From: CAADGU01 sp964467705 | GTDB taxonomy: Bacteria > Chloroflexota > Anaerolineae > Promineifilales > Promineifilaceae | NCBI GenBank assembly: GCA_964467705.1 | Contig: CAYXUZ010000001.1 | Location: 55,365-119,364 of the forward strand | Direction of reading: 5' to 3' | Length of the DNA stretch: 64,000 nt | Shown here: positions 32,046-40,945 of the stretch, one piece after another | Layout: every line of letters starts with the position of its first letter | How positions within the stretch are numbered: position 1 is the first letter of the stretch | The notes under the pieces: generated by a model | Database searches by the model: none | What the model was told of the DNA's origin: nothing | What the model saw: only the letters and a program-made list of their open reading frames with translations | Program-made: the position numbers and the translations under genes

Positions 32046-33692
32046 ATGGCAAAAGAAACTGCAACTCCAGAGGTACGTACCAGTGGCGGCCTGGCACAAG
32101 GTTTATTTCAGGATAGGGGACAGATTGCTGTTTTCAAAGGCATTCCCTATGCCGCGCCCCCGGTTGGCCCGCGGCGCTGGCAGCCGCCCCAGCCGGTGAC
32201 GCCCTGGGAGGGCGTGCGCCAGACCACAGCCTATAGTCCGACCGCGTTTCAGTTAGCTACCGGCTTTGAAAAGTTTATGAATGCGCTGGTGGTGGGGCAG
32301 GGTTGGAATGGGTTGAAGACGGGTGCGGTGAAGCTGCTGTTCAAAGTCTTGCCCCAACCAAAAGAAAACGAAGACTGTCTGACCATCAATGTGCGCACGC
32401 CGTTGTTGAGCGGCGACGGCCGTCTACCCGTCATGGTCTGGATTCACGGCGGTGACCATCAGGATGGCAGCGGCGGCGAGATTTTTTATGACAGCAACGC
32501 TCTGGCGCATCGGGGTGTCGTGGTTGTCACCTTCAACTATCGTCTGGGGTTGATGGGTTACTTTGCCCACCCTGAATTGAGCCAGGAGTCGCCACAGGGG
32601 GTCTCTGGCAACTACGGCACACTTGACCAGATTGCCGCGCTGCGTTGGGTGCAGGAAAACATCAGCGCCTTTGGCGGCGACCCGGATAATGTGACCATCT
32701 TTGGCGAATCGGCCGGCGGCGAATCCGTTGCCCACATGCTCACGTCGCCATTGGCGCGGGGACTGTACCACAAAGCCATCATGCAAAGCCCCGGCAATTC
32801 CGGGCAGATGATGTTTTTGCAGCAGCCGTTTTTGAACCGGCCGGCGTTGGAAACGATTGGGCGCGATTTTGCCACGCATCTGGTGGGCAATGGCCAGAAC
32901 CAACTAGGGCAACTGCGCCAGATACCGGCGGCCGAACTCTACAAACGGTGGCGGGCAACGGAGGAGTTCCACCGTTTTCATCCGGTGGTAGATGGCTATG
33001 TGCTGCCCAAAAGCCCGGTGGCCGCTTTCCGTGATGGTGACCAGGCGCGTGTGCCCCTGATCGTGGGCAGCAATGCTGACGAAGGGACGCTGTTGTTCCC
33101 CATTTTCCCGTCGCCAGTGGCCGAATTTGGCCGGGACGAGCTTCAGCCGTCCCAAATTGCTGGACTCATCCGCCAGGAGTTTGGCGCGGATAGTGACACA
33201 CTTTTCAAGCTGTATCCGGGCCTGGAAAGCGGTGAGGAGCGGGCGGGTATGGCCTTGATGGGCGATAGTTTTTTTGGCGCGGTGGTGGATTTTTATGCGG
33301 CGCAGGCAGCCAGCGCCGGGCAACCGGTTTACAATTACTTTTTCACGCGCACACCACCATCACCCAAACAAACAGCCGGCGCGTACCACGCGGCCGAACT
33401 TTCCTTTGTGCATGGCAGCAAAATTCCGCTGTTTGACCACACGCCGGATGATGAAACGCTGTCGCAGGTGATGGGTGATTATTGGACGCAGTTTGCCGGT
33501 AAGGGGGACCCCAATTTACCGGGGCGTCTGGCGTGGCCGCGTTATGATGAAACGGCCGTGCCCCAACAAATGCGCCTGGGTATTGGCAATCAATTGGGGG
33601 CAACGGATGTGGCGCGTGCGGCGCAGTATGAAATCATCCAGCGGCGGCTGCATCGCCTGTTGGACGCTATGCCGGAACTGTTAGCGGCGTAG
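32046..33692 (+). CDS. Type B carboxylesterase (alpha/beta hydrolase)
   Basis: 548 residues with the marks of para-nitrobenzyl esterase/cholinesterase-like enzymes: FKGIPYAAPPVGPRRWQPPQ, EDCLTINVRTP, MVWIHGGDHQDGSG (oxyanion), nucleophile FGESAGGESV, SNADEGTLLFP with acidic residue, and GAYHAAELSFVHG with catalytic His. No signal peptide, so intracellular. It hydrolyses carboxyl esters of unknown type. ATG 32046 with GAGGTGAAA upstream. Confidence 0.93.
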   Translation: MAKETATPEVRTSGGLAQGLFQDRGQIAVFKGIPYAAPPVGPRRWQPPQPVTPWEGVRQTTAYSPTAFQLATGFEKFMNALVVGQGWNGLKTGAVKLLFKVLPQPKENEDCLTINVRTPLLSGDGRLPVMVWIHGGDHQDGSGGEIFYDSNALAHRGVVVVTFNYRLGLMGYFAHPELSQESPQGVSGNYGTLDQIAALRWVQENISAFGGDPDNVTIFGESAGGESVAHMLTSPLARGLYHKAIMQSPGNSGQMMFLQQPFLNRPALETIGRDFATHLVGNGQNQLGQLRQIPAAELYKRWRATEEFHRFHPVVDGYVLPKSPVAAFRDGDQARVPLIVGSNADEGTLLFPIFPSPVAEFGRDELQPSQIAGLIRQEFGADSDTLFKLYPGLESGEERAGMALMGDSFFGAVVDFYAAQAASAGQPVYNYFFTRTPPSPKQTAGAYHAAELSFVHGSKIPLFDHTPDDETLSQVMGDYWTQFAGKGDPNLPGRLAWPRYDETAVPQQMRLGIGNQLGATDVARAAQYEIIQRRLHRLLDAMPELLAA

Positions 33693-33716
33693 GGCGATTT
33701 GGAAAATCGCCCTACC
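33690..33716. repeat. GTAGGGCGATTT/AAATCGCCCTAC hairpin
   Basis: Perfect 12-bp arms overlapping the esterase stop. The word family recurs at 41847 (compound form) and 56537, with a shorter GCGATTTTGCAAAATCGC at 30530-30547. Confidence 0.85.
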
Positions 33717-33732
33717 TGGAAAGGAGGTCAAC

Positions 33733-34293
33733 ATGTCTTCTGTAGATGAAGCTACCCAAACCATGATTCAAAACTTGCAAGCCAAAACGGGCAGGAGTCT
33801 GGAGGAGTGGGTGACAATAGCTCGCGGTTGGGGATTGAGCAAACATCGGGAGATATTGAACCGCCTGAAAGAGGAACATGATCTGACATACGGCTACGCC
33901 AATCTGGTAGCTATCAAAGCGCTGGAACAAGACGACGCGCCAAAGGAGGCGGACGACCTGGTGGCGGCGCAGTATGCGGGGGCAAAGGCAGGGTTGTTGC
34001 CGGTGTATGAGGCGTTGATCACGGCCGTGACCCAATTTGGCCCTGATGTAGAGTTAGCCCCTAAAAAAGCCTATGTCAGCCTGCGCCGCAACAAGCAGTT
34101 TGGCATCATCCAGCCGTCCACCGCCAACCGCGTGGATGTAGGCATCAATTTGAAGGATGTGCCGCCAACGGAGCGGCTGGAAAAATCAGGCAGCTTCAAT
34201 TCGATGGTCAGCCATCGCGTCCGCCTGAGCAGTGTGGCCGACGTCAATGACGAGCTAATCAGCTGGCTGCGCCAGGCCTACGACGCCGCCTGA
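33733..34293 (+). CDS. DUF4287/DUF5655 protein
   Basis: 186 residues: N-terminal DUF4287 (VDEATQTMIQNLQAKTGRSLEEWVTIARGWGLSKHREI) and C-terminal DUF5655 (VTQFGPDVELAPKKAYVSLRRNKQFGIIQPS ... RLEKSGSFNSMVSHRVRL). The DUF5655 part resembles predicted DNA-transport-type folds; no activity is established to my knowledge. Strong AAGGAGG before ATG 33733. It reads one ACGGCCGT as TAV. Confidence 0.85.
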   Translation: MSSVDEATQTMIQNLQAKTGRSLEEWVTIARGWGLSKHREILNRLKEEHDLTYGYANLVAIKALEQDDAPKEADDLVAAQYAGAKAGLLPVYEALITAVTQFGPDVELAPKKAYVSLRRNKQFGIIQPSTANRVDVGINLKDVPPTERLEKSGSFNSMVSHRVRLSSVADVNDELISWLRQAYDAA

Positions 34294-34327
34294 CACCTGA
34301 CACATGACACATGACACATGACACATG
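34288..34327. repeat. Tandem heptamer GACACAT, about four units
   Basis: A run of CTGACAC and GACACAT units directly after the DUF5655 stop and into the start of the prenyltransferase gene. Each unit has an ATG; the ATG at 34318 is within it. Slippage here would alter the leader and the start. Confidence 0.85.
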
Positions 34328-35253
34328 ACACCCAACCCCTGATTACCCTCAACAAACGCAAAGCGTGGATCGGCGCGATGCGGCTGCGCACGCTGCCGCT
34401 GGCGCTGGCCTGCATTATGTTGGGCGCGTTTCTGGCGGCGGCGGACGAGGCGTTGGATGGGGTGGTGGTGGCATTGTGTGTACTCACGGCCGTGCTGCTG
34501 CAAATCCTCTCTAACCTGGCCAATGATTACGGCGACAGCCTGCATGGGGCCGACCACAGTGAACGAGCGGGGCCGGCCCGCGCTGTGCAATCTGGGGCGA
34601 TCACCCCGCAGGCGATGAAACGAGCGATGGGGCTGTTTGCGGGGCTGTCGGCCGTGTCTGGGCTGGCATTGGTAGTAGTGGCGTTTGGGTTGGAGGCGCT
34701 GCCGCTGGTGCTGCTCTTTTTGTTGCTGGGGGCGGCGTCTTTGTGGGCGGCGGTGAATTATACGGCTGGTAAACGGCCGTATGGTTATGCCGGGTTGGGC
34801 GATTTGTTTGTGCTGCTCTTTTTTGGCTGGGTGGGTACGATGGGCACCTATTTTTTGCAGACGCAGACCTTTTCTTGGGCGCTGCTGCTGCCCGCCAGCA
34901 GCGCCGGACTGTTGGCGGTAGCGGTGCTGAATGTGAACAATATCCGCGATATTGAGTCTGACAAACAGGCGGGTAAACAGAGCATCCCGGTGCGGTTAGG
35001 GCCGGAACGCGCTCGCATTTACCATTGGTGTTTGCTGATGATGGCTTTTGTGCTGGCGGGCATTTATGCCTGGTATACTTTCCACTCCCTCTGGCAATTT
35101 TTGTTTGTGTTGGCGGCGCCGCTGCTGCTGTGGCATAGCACGGCCGTCAGCCGCACCCACGATCCCCTCCGCCTGAATCCGCTTTTGAAACAGATGGTGT
35201 TGACGGCCGTCATATTTGACTTTCTGCTAGGTCTGGGTCAGGTGATGGGGTGA
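34318..35253 (+). CDS. menA: UbiA-family prenyltransferase, MenA-like
   Basis: 311 residues, about nine helices. First Asp-rich motif in NLANDYGDSLHGAD and second in NVNNIRDIESDKQAGK, as in 1,4-dihydroxy-2-naphthoate prenyltransferase. The N-terminal W.GAMRLRTLPLALACIMLGA also fits MenA. It would attach the isoprenoid tail in menaquinone synthesis. No other men gene is near, so MenA rather than another UbiA member is inferred. Start ATG 34318 lies in the heptamer repeat; ATG 34378 (MRLRTLPLAL) is an alternative. Confidence 0.88.
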   Translation: MTHDTQPLITLNKRKAWIGAMRLRTLPLALACIMLGAFLAAADEALDGVVVALCVLTAVLLQILSNLANDYGDSLHGADHSERAGPARAVQSGAITPQAMKRAMGLFAGLSAVSGLALVVVAFGLEALPLVLLFLLLGAASLWAAVNYTAGKRPYGYAGLGDLFVLLFFGWVGTMGTYFLQTQTFSWALLLPASSAGLLAVAVLNVNNIRDIESDKQAGKQSIPVRLGPERARIYHWCLLMMAFVLAGIYAWYTFHSLWQFLFVLAAPLLLWHSTAVSRTHDPLRLNPLLKQMVLTAVIFDFLLGLGQVMG

Positions 35254-35290
35254 GTAGGTGAAGGGGTGACAAGGTGAACTTCATCACCCC
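35248..35290. repeat. GGTGACAAGGTGA-word repeat
   Basis: GGTGAAGGGGTGACAAGGTGAACTTCATCACCCCC between convergent menA and E2 genes. The same words lie at 36607-36670 (both orientations) and inside the E2 and argD genes. Confidence 0.75.
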
Positions 35291-35305
35291 CTTCATAAAT
35301 TTCCA

Positions 35306-36586
35306 TTACCGCCAATTCTCAATTTCTTCTTTAATCGTTGCCACAAAGTTGTCGGCTGAAGCGCCGTCCAGGATGCGGTGGTCAAAGGTGAGGCCGACGT
35401 AGGCCATCGTGCGGATGGCGATAGCGTCGTCAATCACTTTGACGCGCTTTTCGATCATGCCCACGCCGAGGATGCCGCACTGCGGCTGGTTGATGATGGG
35501 CGTGGCAAAGAGGCTGCCGCTGACGCCATGATTGGTGATGGAAAAAGTGCCGCCCTGCACGTCCGCCGGGTTCAACTGTTTGCGGCGGGCGCGGTGGGCC
35601 AGGTCGTTCACGGCGCGGGCAATACCCAACAGGTTGAGCGAATCAGCATTTTTGATGACGGGCACAATCAGCCCATCCTCTACGGCCGTAGCCATGCCGA
35701 TGTTGATTTCCGGTTTTAGCTCGATGCCCTCGTCTGTCCACGTGCTGTTGACCAGGGGGTGTTTTTTCAGGGCAGCGACGGTGGCGGCGACGATGTAGGC
35801 GGTGAAGGTCAGGTTGGCGCCATCGCGGGCAAACTGCTCTTTGTGGGCGCGGCGATGTTTGTCCACATTGGTAAAGTCAAACTCGAAGATGGTGGTGACG
35901 TGGGGGCTGGTCTGCTTGCTGCGCACCATGTGTTCGGCGATGCTGCGGCGCATGTTTGTCAGCGGCAGAATTTCGCCGGATACAGGTGACACGGTGACTT
36001 GGTGACTTGGTGACTTGGTGACAGGAGGAGCAGATTGCGGCGTAGGTTGGGGTTCGGGTGCTGACGGTGTGGGTGGGGCAGGCGGTGTGGTGCGGGTTTC
36101 GATGTAGGCCAGGATGTCTTTTTTGGTGATACGGCCGTCCAGCCCCGTGCCCTCTATCTGGTTCAAATCCACCTTGTGTTCGGCGGCGATGCGGCTGACG
36201 ACGGGGCTAATGCGACCGGTGTAAGGTTGGTTGGGGGCAGATGGTTGGGCTGTGGGCGTCGTGGTGGGGGTTGGTTCGGGTATGGATTCGGGGGTCGGCG
36301 TTTGAGGCACGGCCGTTTTCACTTCCCCATTCTCCGGGATAGCCTCACCCGGCTCGCCAATGTAGGCCAGCACCGTACCTACCGGGGCTATCGTGCCCTC
36401 GGCTACACAAATCTGCAATATCGTACCTGATTCTTCGGCTGTGGCCTCTGTTGTCACCTTGTCCGTTTCAATTTCCAGGATGGGGTCATACTGCTTCACA
36501 AAGTCGCCTTCGCCCACCAGCCAACGGGCCACTGTCCCTTCCACCACACCTTCGCCCATTTCGGGCATTATCACTCTCGTTATCAT
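35306..36586 (-). CDS. Dihydrolipoamide acyltransferase (E2) of a 2-oxoacid dehydrogenase complex
   Basis: 426 residues. Lipoyl domain (~1-78) with Lys in EIETDKVTTEA; Pro-rich linker; peripheral subunit-binding domain (RISPVVSRIAAEHKVDLNQI ... GRITKKDILAYIE); second linker; catalytic domain with HRILDG in FDHRILDGASADNF and NITNHGV-like SITNHGVSGS. Forms the core of the complex with the E1 encoded upstream. In the second linker, residues around PPVTKSPSHQVTVSPVSGE translate the GGTGACTTGGTGAC repeat. ATG 36586 with CAGGAA upstream. Substrate is pyruvate or branched-chain 2-oxoacid; E3 is not in the window. Confidence 0.92.
   Translation of the reverse strand: MITRVIMPEMGEGVVEGTVARWLVGEGDFVKQYDPILEIETDKVTTEATAEESGTILQICVAEGTIAPVGTVLAYIGEPGEAIPENGEVKTAVPQTPTPESIPEPTPTTTPTAQPSAPNQPYTGRISPVVSRIAAEHKVDLNQIEGTGLDGRITKKDILAYIETRTTPPAPPTPSAPEPQPTPQSAPPVTKSPSHQVTVSPVSGEILPLTNMRRSIAEHMVRSKQTSPHVTTIFEFDFTNVDKHRRAHKEQFARDGANLTFTAYIVAATVAALKKHPLVNSTWTDEGIELKPEINIGMATAVEDGLIVPVIKNADSLNLLGIARAVNDLAHRARRKQLNPADVQGGTFSITNHGVSGSLFATPIINQPQCGILGVGMIEKRVKVIDDAIAIRTMAYVGLTFDHRILDGASADNFVATIKEEIENWR
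35988..36022. repeat. GGTGACTTGGTGAC tandem words inside the E2 linker
   Basis: Three to four near-exact GTGACTTG units within the coding region between binding and catalytic domains. They match the intergenic words at 35248 and 36607. Confidence 0.85.
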
Positions 36587-36606
36587 TATCGTTCCTGTAT
36601 GGATGA

Positions 36607-36670
36607 CAAGGTGAAGGGGTGACAAGGTGAGTTGCTCGCTGCCATCACCTTGTCACCTTGCCGCCATGTC
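36607..36670. repeat. GGTGACAAGGTGA inverted repeat between E1 and E2 genes
   Basis: GACAAGGTGAAGGGGTGACAAGGTGA and its mirror ATCACCTTGTCACCTTG form a large hairpin in the 101-bp gap between E1 and E2 of the operon. It could tune the E1:E2 ratio. Confidence 0.8.
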
Positions 36671-36687
36671 ACCCGGTCATTATGTCC

Positions 36688-39156
36688 TTATCTGTAAAAA
36701 ATCGGGAAGCGCCCCGGTTCTGCTTCGTGCATCATCTCATACACCAGATCAAATAAATCTTCGACGTTCGGTTTGGAGAAGTACGCGCCGTCGGAGCCGA
36801 AGGCCGGGCGGTGCGCTTTGGCGCTCAGCGTGCGTGGTTCGGCATCCAGATGCCAGAAGCCACCCTGTTTCTCGATCACTTCCTGCATCATGTAGGCGGA
36901 CGCACCGCCGGGCATATCCTCATCCAGAAAGATGATGCGCCCCGTTTTTTGCAGTGATTGGCCGATGAGGCCCACGCGGTCAAAAGGCAGCAGGGTACGC
37001 ACGTCAATGATTTCGGCGTCAATGCCTGCTTCTTGCAGTTGCACGGCCGTGTCCAATGCCACCTGCACACACGCCCCATAGGTCACAATGGTGATGTCTT
37101 CGCCGGGGCGCACCACCTCCGGCACTCCCAGCGGAATGGTAAACTCCGTCAGATTCGTGGGCACGTTTTCACGCAGCCGGTAGCCGTTCAGCACCTCCAC
37201 GATGATGCCCGGATCGTCCCCTTGCAACAGCGTATTGTAAAAACCGACCGCCTGCACCATATCACGCGGTACACACACATAGATGCCGCGCACCAGATGA
37301 ATGAGGCCCGCCATCTGCGACCCGGCGTGCCAGATGCCTTCCAGCCGGTGGCCCCGTGTGCGAATAATAACGGGTGCTTTTTGGCCCCCTTTGGTGCGCC
37401 AGCGCAGGGTGGCCAGGTCATCCGACATCGTTTGCAGCGCGTACAGCACATAATCCAGGTATTGAATTTCGGCAATGGGACGCAGGCCACGCAGCGCCAG
37501 ACCAATGGCCTGCCCCAAAATGGTGGCCTCGCGGATGCCCGTGTCGGCCACCCGCAGCGGCCCAAACTGCGCCTGCAAGCCGGCAAACGCCTGGTTCACG
37601 CCGCCCAATTTGCCCACATCTTCGCCAAAAGCCAGCACCCGCGGGTCGCGGGCTAGCATGACGGCAAACGCTTTGTTGAGCACCTCAAACCCTTTCATGC
37701 TTTCTGGCTTATCGGCGTAAACCGGCTTCACTTCCGGCACGTTCAGGGCCGATTCGGCCGATTCGCTGGTGAGGTGGCTGGCATAGTTGGCGGCGTGGCG
37801 CTCGGCGCGTTCATTTTTCCAGGCGGCCAACGGGCGGGCAGCGGGGATAGCTTCATCACGGGTGAGCAGGAGGGTCTGGTGTACGGCCGTCAACACATCT
37901 TTGCGTGATAACGACTGCTTTTCCATCAAGCGGCGGCGCAGGGCACTAATTCTGGGGCCATGAGCCGAGGCCGTTTCCATTTGTTCGATCAGGGCTGCCG
38001 CTTCTTTACGCTCCTGATAAATGGGACGGGTATAGGCCGTCCACGCCTTGTCGCGGGCATGTTGCGCCAGTTTGCGGGCGTTGCGTTCGATGTTGTCCAG
38101 TTCCCCCGCGGGAGCGATGCGCTGCTCAATAATCCACAGCCGCATCTGGCGAATGGGGTCGAACTCCTCTTCCCAGGCCAACCGCTCCGCCGGTTTATAC
38201 CGCTCGTGGCTGCCGGAAGTGGAGTGGCCCTGCGGTTGGGTCATTTCCACCACATGGATGATGGCCGGGACGTGTTGGTCACGGGTGATTTGGGCCGCTT
38301 TTTGGTACGTTTCTACCAGTTGCAGGTAATCCCAGCCGGGCACGGTGTACAGGTCATACCCATCGCGGCTGCCCGTTTTGCGTTGGAAGCCGCTGAGCAG
38401 TTCCGATAAATTCTCTTTGGTAATCTGGTGTTCGTTGGTGACGGAGATGCCGTAGCCGTCATCCCAAATGGAGATGATGACCGGCGCTTTGAGCACCCCA
38501 ATGGCGTTCACCGATTCCCAAAACAGCCCTTCGGCGCAACTGGCGTTGCCAATGGTGCCCCAGGCGATTTCACGGCCGTCACGCGAAAATTGCGTCAGCC
38601 CTTGCAGTTCCGGCAGCGCATGGTACAGCCGCGAGGCGTAACCCAACCCTACCAGCCGGGGCATTTGCGCGCCGGTGGGGGAGAGGTCGGCGGAACTGTT
38701 GTAGCGTTGGGTCTGGTCCAGCCAACGGCCGTCGGCGTCCAGCAGCCGCGTGGCAAAATGAGCGTTCATCTGCCGCCCGCCGGAGTGGGGTTCGTGGGCC
38801 AGGTCGTCATGGGCATACAGTTGGGCAAAAAACTGTTCCAACGTCAGCGCCCCCAGCGCCAGCATAAAGGTCTGGTCGCGGTAATAACCGCTGCGCCAAT
38901 CCCCCTTTTGGAACGCTCTGGCCCAGGCCAACTGCGCCACCTCTTTGCCATCGCCAAAGATGCCGAACTTGGCCTTGCCGCCGAGTACTTCGCGGCGGCC
39001 GATGAGGCTGGCTTCGCGGCTTTCACAGGCAATGCGATAATCGCGCAAAATATCGGCGCGGCTTAGTTCGATCTGGCTGGCAAAGGGTAAAGGTTTCTGG
39101 TCGGGTTTTGGTTGGGTTTGAGTAGAAGTAGGTTCAGACGCTTCGCGTATGATCAT
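36688..39156 (-). CDS. 2-Oxoacid dehydrogenase E1, alpha and beta fused in one chain
   Basis: 822 residues. Alpha half (~40-400): AWARAFQKGDWRSGYYRDQTF, TPP site GTIGNASCAEGLFWESVNAI with DDGYGISVTNEHQI, and EMTQPQGHSTSGSHERYK. Beta half (~490-822): GFEVLNKAFAVMLARDPRVLAFGEDVGKLGGV, EIQYLDYVLYALQTMSDDLA, GHRLEGIWHAGSQM and EIIDVRTLLPFD. Such single-chain E1 is known in Bacteroidota, Chloroflexota and others. It decarboxylates a 2-oxoacid and passes the acyl group to E2, encoded next. ATG 39156 with AAGGACA upstream. Beta-half alignment cannot tell pyruvate from branched-chain acids by eye. Confidence 0.93.
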   Translation of the reverse strand: MIIREASEPTSTQTQPKPDQKPLPFASQIELSRADILRDYRIACESREASLIGRREVLGGKAKFGIFGDGKEVAQLAWARAFQKGDWRSGYYRDQTFMLALGALTLEQFFAQLYAHDDLAHEPHSGGRQMNAHFATRLLDADGRWLDQTQRYNSSADLSPTGAQMPRLVGLGYASRLYHALPELQGLTQFSRDGREIAWGTIGNASCAEGLFWESVNAIGVLKAPVIISIWDDGYGISVTNEHQITKENLSELLSGFQRKTGSRDGYDLYTVPGWDYLQLVETYQKAAQITRDQHVPAIIHVVEMTQPQGHSTSGSHERYKPAERLAWEEEFDPIRQMRLWIIEQRIAPAGELDNIERNARKLAQHARDKAWTAYTRPIYQERKEAAALIEQMETASAHGPRISALRRRLMEKQSLSRKDVLTAVHQTLLLTRDEAIPAARPLAAWKNERAERHAANYASHLTSESAESALNVPEVKPVYADKPESMKGFEVLNKAFAVMLARDPRVLAFGEDVGKLGGVNQAFAGLQAQFGPLRVADTGIREATILGQAIGLALRGLRPIAEIQYLDYVLYALQTMSDDLATLRWRTKGGQKAPVIIRTRGHRLEGIWHAGSQMAGLIHLVRGIYVCVPRDMVQAVGFYNTLLQGDDPGIIVEVLNGYRLRENVPTNLTEFTIPLGVPEVVRPGEDITIVTYGACVQVALDTAVQLQEAGIDAEIIDVRTLLPFDRVGLIGQSLQKTGRIIFLDEDMPGGASAYMMQEVIEKQGGFWHLDAEPRTLSAKAHRPAFGSDGAYFSKPNVEDLFDLVYEMMHEAEPGRFPIFYR

Positions 39157-39291
39157 TGGGCATTGTCCTTGTGCGTATTGAAAATTGCGGTTCGTTGTTG
39201 GTAATGGCAACGGTGGGAGCGCCCCATTACGTGGCGATTATAGCGACTGTTTGTTTACTTTTCCACTAACGAGGATTGGAAACGGCCGTGT

Positions 39292-39693
39292 TCATGAACG
39301 ATACAGTGCTGACATGGGCCGGTCATACCAGAGCCACAAGCCGACAACAGCACCGATGTAGATTTCCAGCAGCAGCAGCAAAAACAGCCGGGTCATCTGG
39401 TGTGAAAGCAGGGCGAAGATCAGGCCCGGCAGATTGCCACCGGCCAGCATGTCTGAGACAGGAGCGGCAGCCGTGCTTTGGAGCAACAACCAGACGACCA
39501 GTACAAACACGGCCGTGAACGTGGGCACCGCCCAATCCAGAAAGTCCAGCCGGAAGCGGACCGGTGCCACAGGAGCCGGTTGCTCGATCTGGGCCAACAC
39601 ACAGGCCGTAAAACCCGTTGGGAGTGGGGCCAGCGGCAGCGTGTTTAACGCCTGGTCTAACAGTTGCTCCTGGGCAGAAACCATTTCATCCAT
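39292..39693 (-). CDS. Putative anti-sigma factor, membrane protein
   Basis: 133 residues: soluble N-terminal ~50 residues (MDEMVSAQEQLLDQALNTLPLAPLPTGFTACVLAQIEQ), then helices VPTFTAVFVLVVWLLLQS and MTRLFLLLLLEIYIGAVVGLWLWY. Its start overlaps the ECF sigma stop by 8 bp, the usual place of an anti-sigma gene. It lacks the HxxxCxxC zinc motif of many anti-sigma factors, and the assignment rests on position. What signal it would sense is unknown. Confidence 0.65.
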   Translation of the reverse strand: MDEMVSAQEQLLDQALNTLPLAPLPTGFTACVLAQIEQPAPVAPVRFRLDFLDWAVPTFTAVFVLVVWLLLQSTAAAPVSDMLAGGNLPGLIFALLSHQMTRLFLLLLLEIYIGAVVGLWLWYDRPMSALYRS

Positions 39694-40249
39694 AAGTCAA
39701 TTCCTCATAAGATGGCAGCGCCTGGCGCAGCAGGCGGCGGGCACGAAAAATGCCGGTCTTCACCGAGCCTAAAGGCAGGTTTGTGACTTCGGCAATCTCT
39801 TGATAGCTCAGATCATGTACATGGCGCAGGGTAATGAGCAGGCGATAACTGTCTGGCAGATTGGTCACGGCTGTTTGCAACTGCGCTATCAATTCCACCA
39901 TTACCAGACTGCTTTCCATTGTTTGCCGCGCATCTAGCAGGCCGGTGGTTTCATCGGCATCCATTGTCGCCATCTCTTGTCTTAAATGTGGCAGCCGATT
40001 GTAACAGAGGTTGATGGTGATGCGATACAGCCAGGTGGAAAACTGCGCTTCGGCTCGAAAACGGGGCAGCGCCCGCCAGGCGCGTACAAATGTTTCCTGG
40101 GCTATATCTTCTGCTTCCTGCGGATCGTGCAGGGTACGTAGAGCCAGATTAAAAACCAACTGGCCGTACTTCTCCACCAGCGTGGCAAAGGCGGCGGTGT
40201 CGCCTGCCTGGGCCTGCCGGATGATCCTCTGTTCGTCATCTTGGTTCAC
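39686..40249 (-). CDS. ECF-type RNA polymerase sigma factor
   Basis: 187 residues: region 2 (FATLVEKYGQLVFNLALRTLHDPQEAEDIAQETFVRAWRAL ... FSTWLYRITINLCYN) and region 4 (LPDSYRLLITLRHVHDLSYQEIAEVTNLPLGSVKTGIFRARRLLRQAL). The start is GTG 40249 with AAGGTGA upstream. It is probably held at the membrane by the product of the overlapping next gene. It diverges from two small membrane protein genes, which could be its targets (inference). Confidence 0.94.
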   Translation of the reverse strand: MNQDDEQRIIRQAQAGDTAAFATLVEKYGQLVFNLALRTLHDPQEAEDIAQETFVRAWRALPRFRAEAQFSTWLYRITINLCYNRLPHLRQEMATMDADETTGLLDARQTMESSLVMVELIAQLQTAVTNLPDSYRLLITLRHVHDLSYQEIAEVTNLPLGSVKTGIFRARRLLRQALPSYEELTYG

Positions 40250-40284
40250 AGTTCACCTTACAAGGTTAGACCAGATTTGCGAGC

Positions 40285-40317
40285 AAAAGTTTCAATGACA
40301 CTGAATTTGAAACTTTT
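40285..40317. promoter_or_regulatory. Inverted repeat in the divergent region of the ECF sigma gene
   Basis: Arms AAAAGTTTCA (40285-40294) and TGAAACTTTT (40308-40317), spacer 13 nt. It is flanked by a looser outer pair GGTTAGACCAGATT (40264-40277) and GGTCTAATCTG (40330-40340). Could be a shared operator. Confidence 0.5.
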
Positions 40318-40367
40318 ACTCTGTGATACGGTCTAATCTGATAAATAACGCACAAAAGGAGAAAACG

Positions 40368-40532
40368 ATGGGTGATTTGATGGTGGGACTGGCTATGCTG
40401 ATTCCGTTGGCTGTAGTTGTCGCCTTTGTGGCAGTGATGCGAGCGATTGCACGGAAGGAAAGGCAGATATTAAAGGCATACGGCCGTCAGGCCGGGCAAA
40501 ATCAGGCATTACAGGAGATAGATCATGAATGA
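40368..40532 (+). CDS. Small single-helix membrane protein, 54 aa
   Basis: MGDLMVGLAMLIPLAVVVAFVAVMRAI forms one helix, followed by a basic region (ARKERQILKAYGRQAGQNQALQEIDHE). AAAGGAG 5-7 nt before ATG 40368. It overlaps the next gene by 8 bp, which supports its being real. Function unknown; may partner with the DUF6249-like protein. Confidence 0.75.
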   Translation: MGDLMVGLAMLIPLAVVVAFVAVMRAIARKERQILKAYGRQAGQNQALQEIDHE

Positions 40533-40935
40533 TGCAATTGAAGCTTTGGGGATTTCGATGGGCATAGCCATTGTCTTTGGGATTCCGTTTGCGTTTTTCG
40601 CCTTTGTGCGCTACCTGCGTTACAAGGAGACGATTGCCTTAGCCGAACGGGGGTTGTTGCGTCCAGAGCGTATGCGTAACGGCCGTGACACTCTGCGTTG
40701 GGGTATTGTTATTACCATGTTGGGTATGGGGTTGATGTGCGGTTCCTTGACCATCGGTTTTTATGAACGCGCCCCACTGGGTATTGGCCCCTGGATGATG
40801 CTGGGTATCTTGCCCTTCTTTTTTGGTATGGCCTTACTCATTATTTACTATGTGAGCAAACAAGAAGATCGTCAAGAAAGCGCAGCTGAAGAGCCAGACC
40901 CCATCCCCCTGCACAAATCCGGCAATATGGAATGA
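40525..40935 (+). CDS. DUF6249-like membrane protein
   Basis: 136 residues with three helices: GISMGIAIVFGIPFAFFAFV, then the conserved cytosolic stretch RYLRYKETIALAERGLLRPERMRNGRDTLRWGIVIT, then two helices and a charged tail. This pattern is common in small genes beside ECF sigma factors. Function unknown. ATG 40525 with AGGAGATAGATC upstream, overlapping the 54-aa gene. Confidence 0.8.
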   Translation: MNDAIEALGISMGIAIVFGIPFAFFAFVRYLRYKETIALAERGLLRPERMRNGRDTLRWGIVITMLGMGLMCGSLTIGFYERAPLGIGPWMMLGILPFFFGMALLIIYYVSKQEDRQESAAEEPDPIPLHKSGNME

Positions 40936-40945
40936 TTTGATGAGG

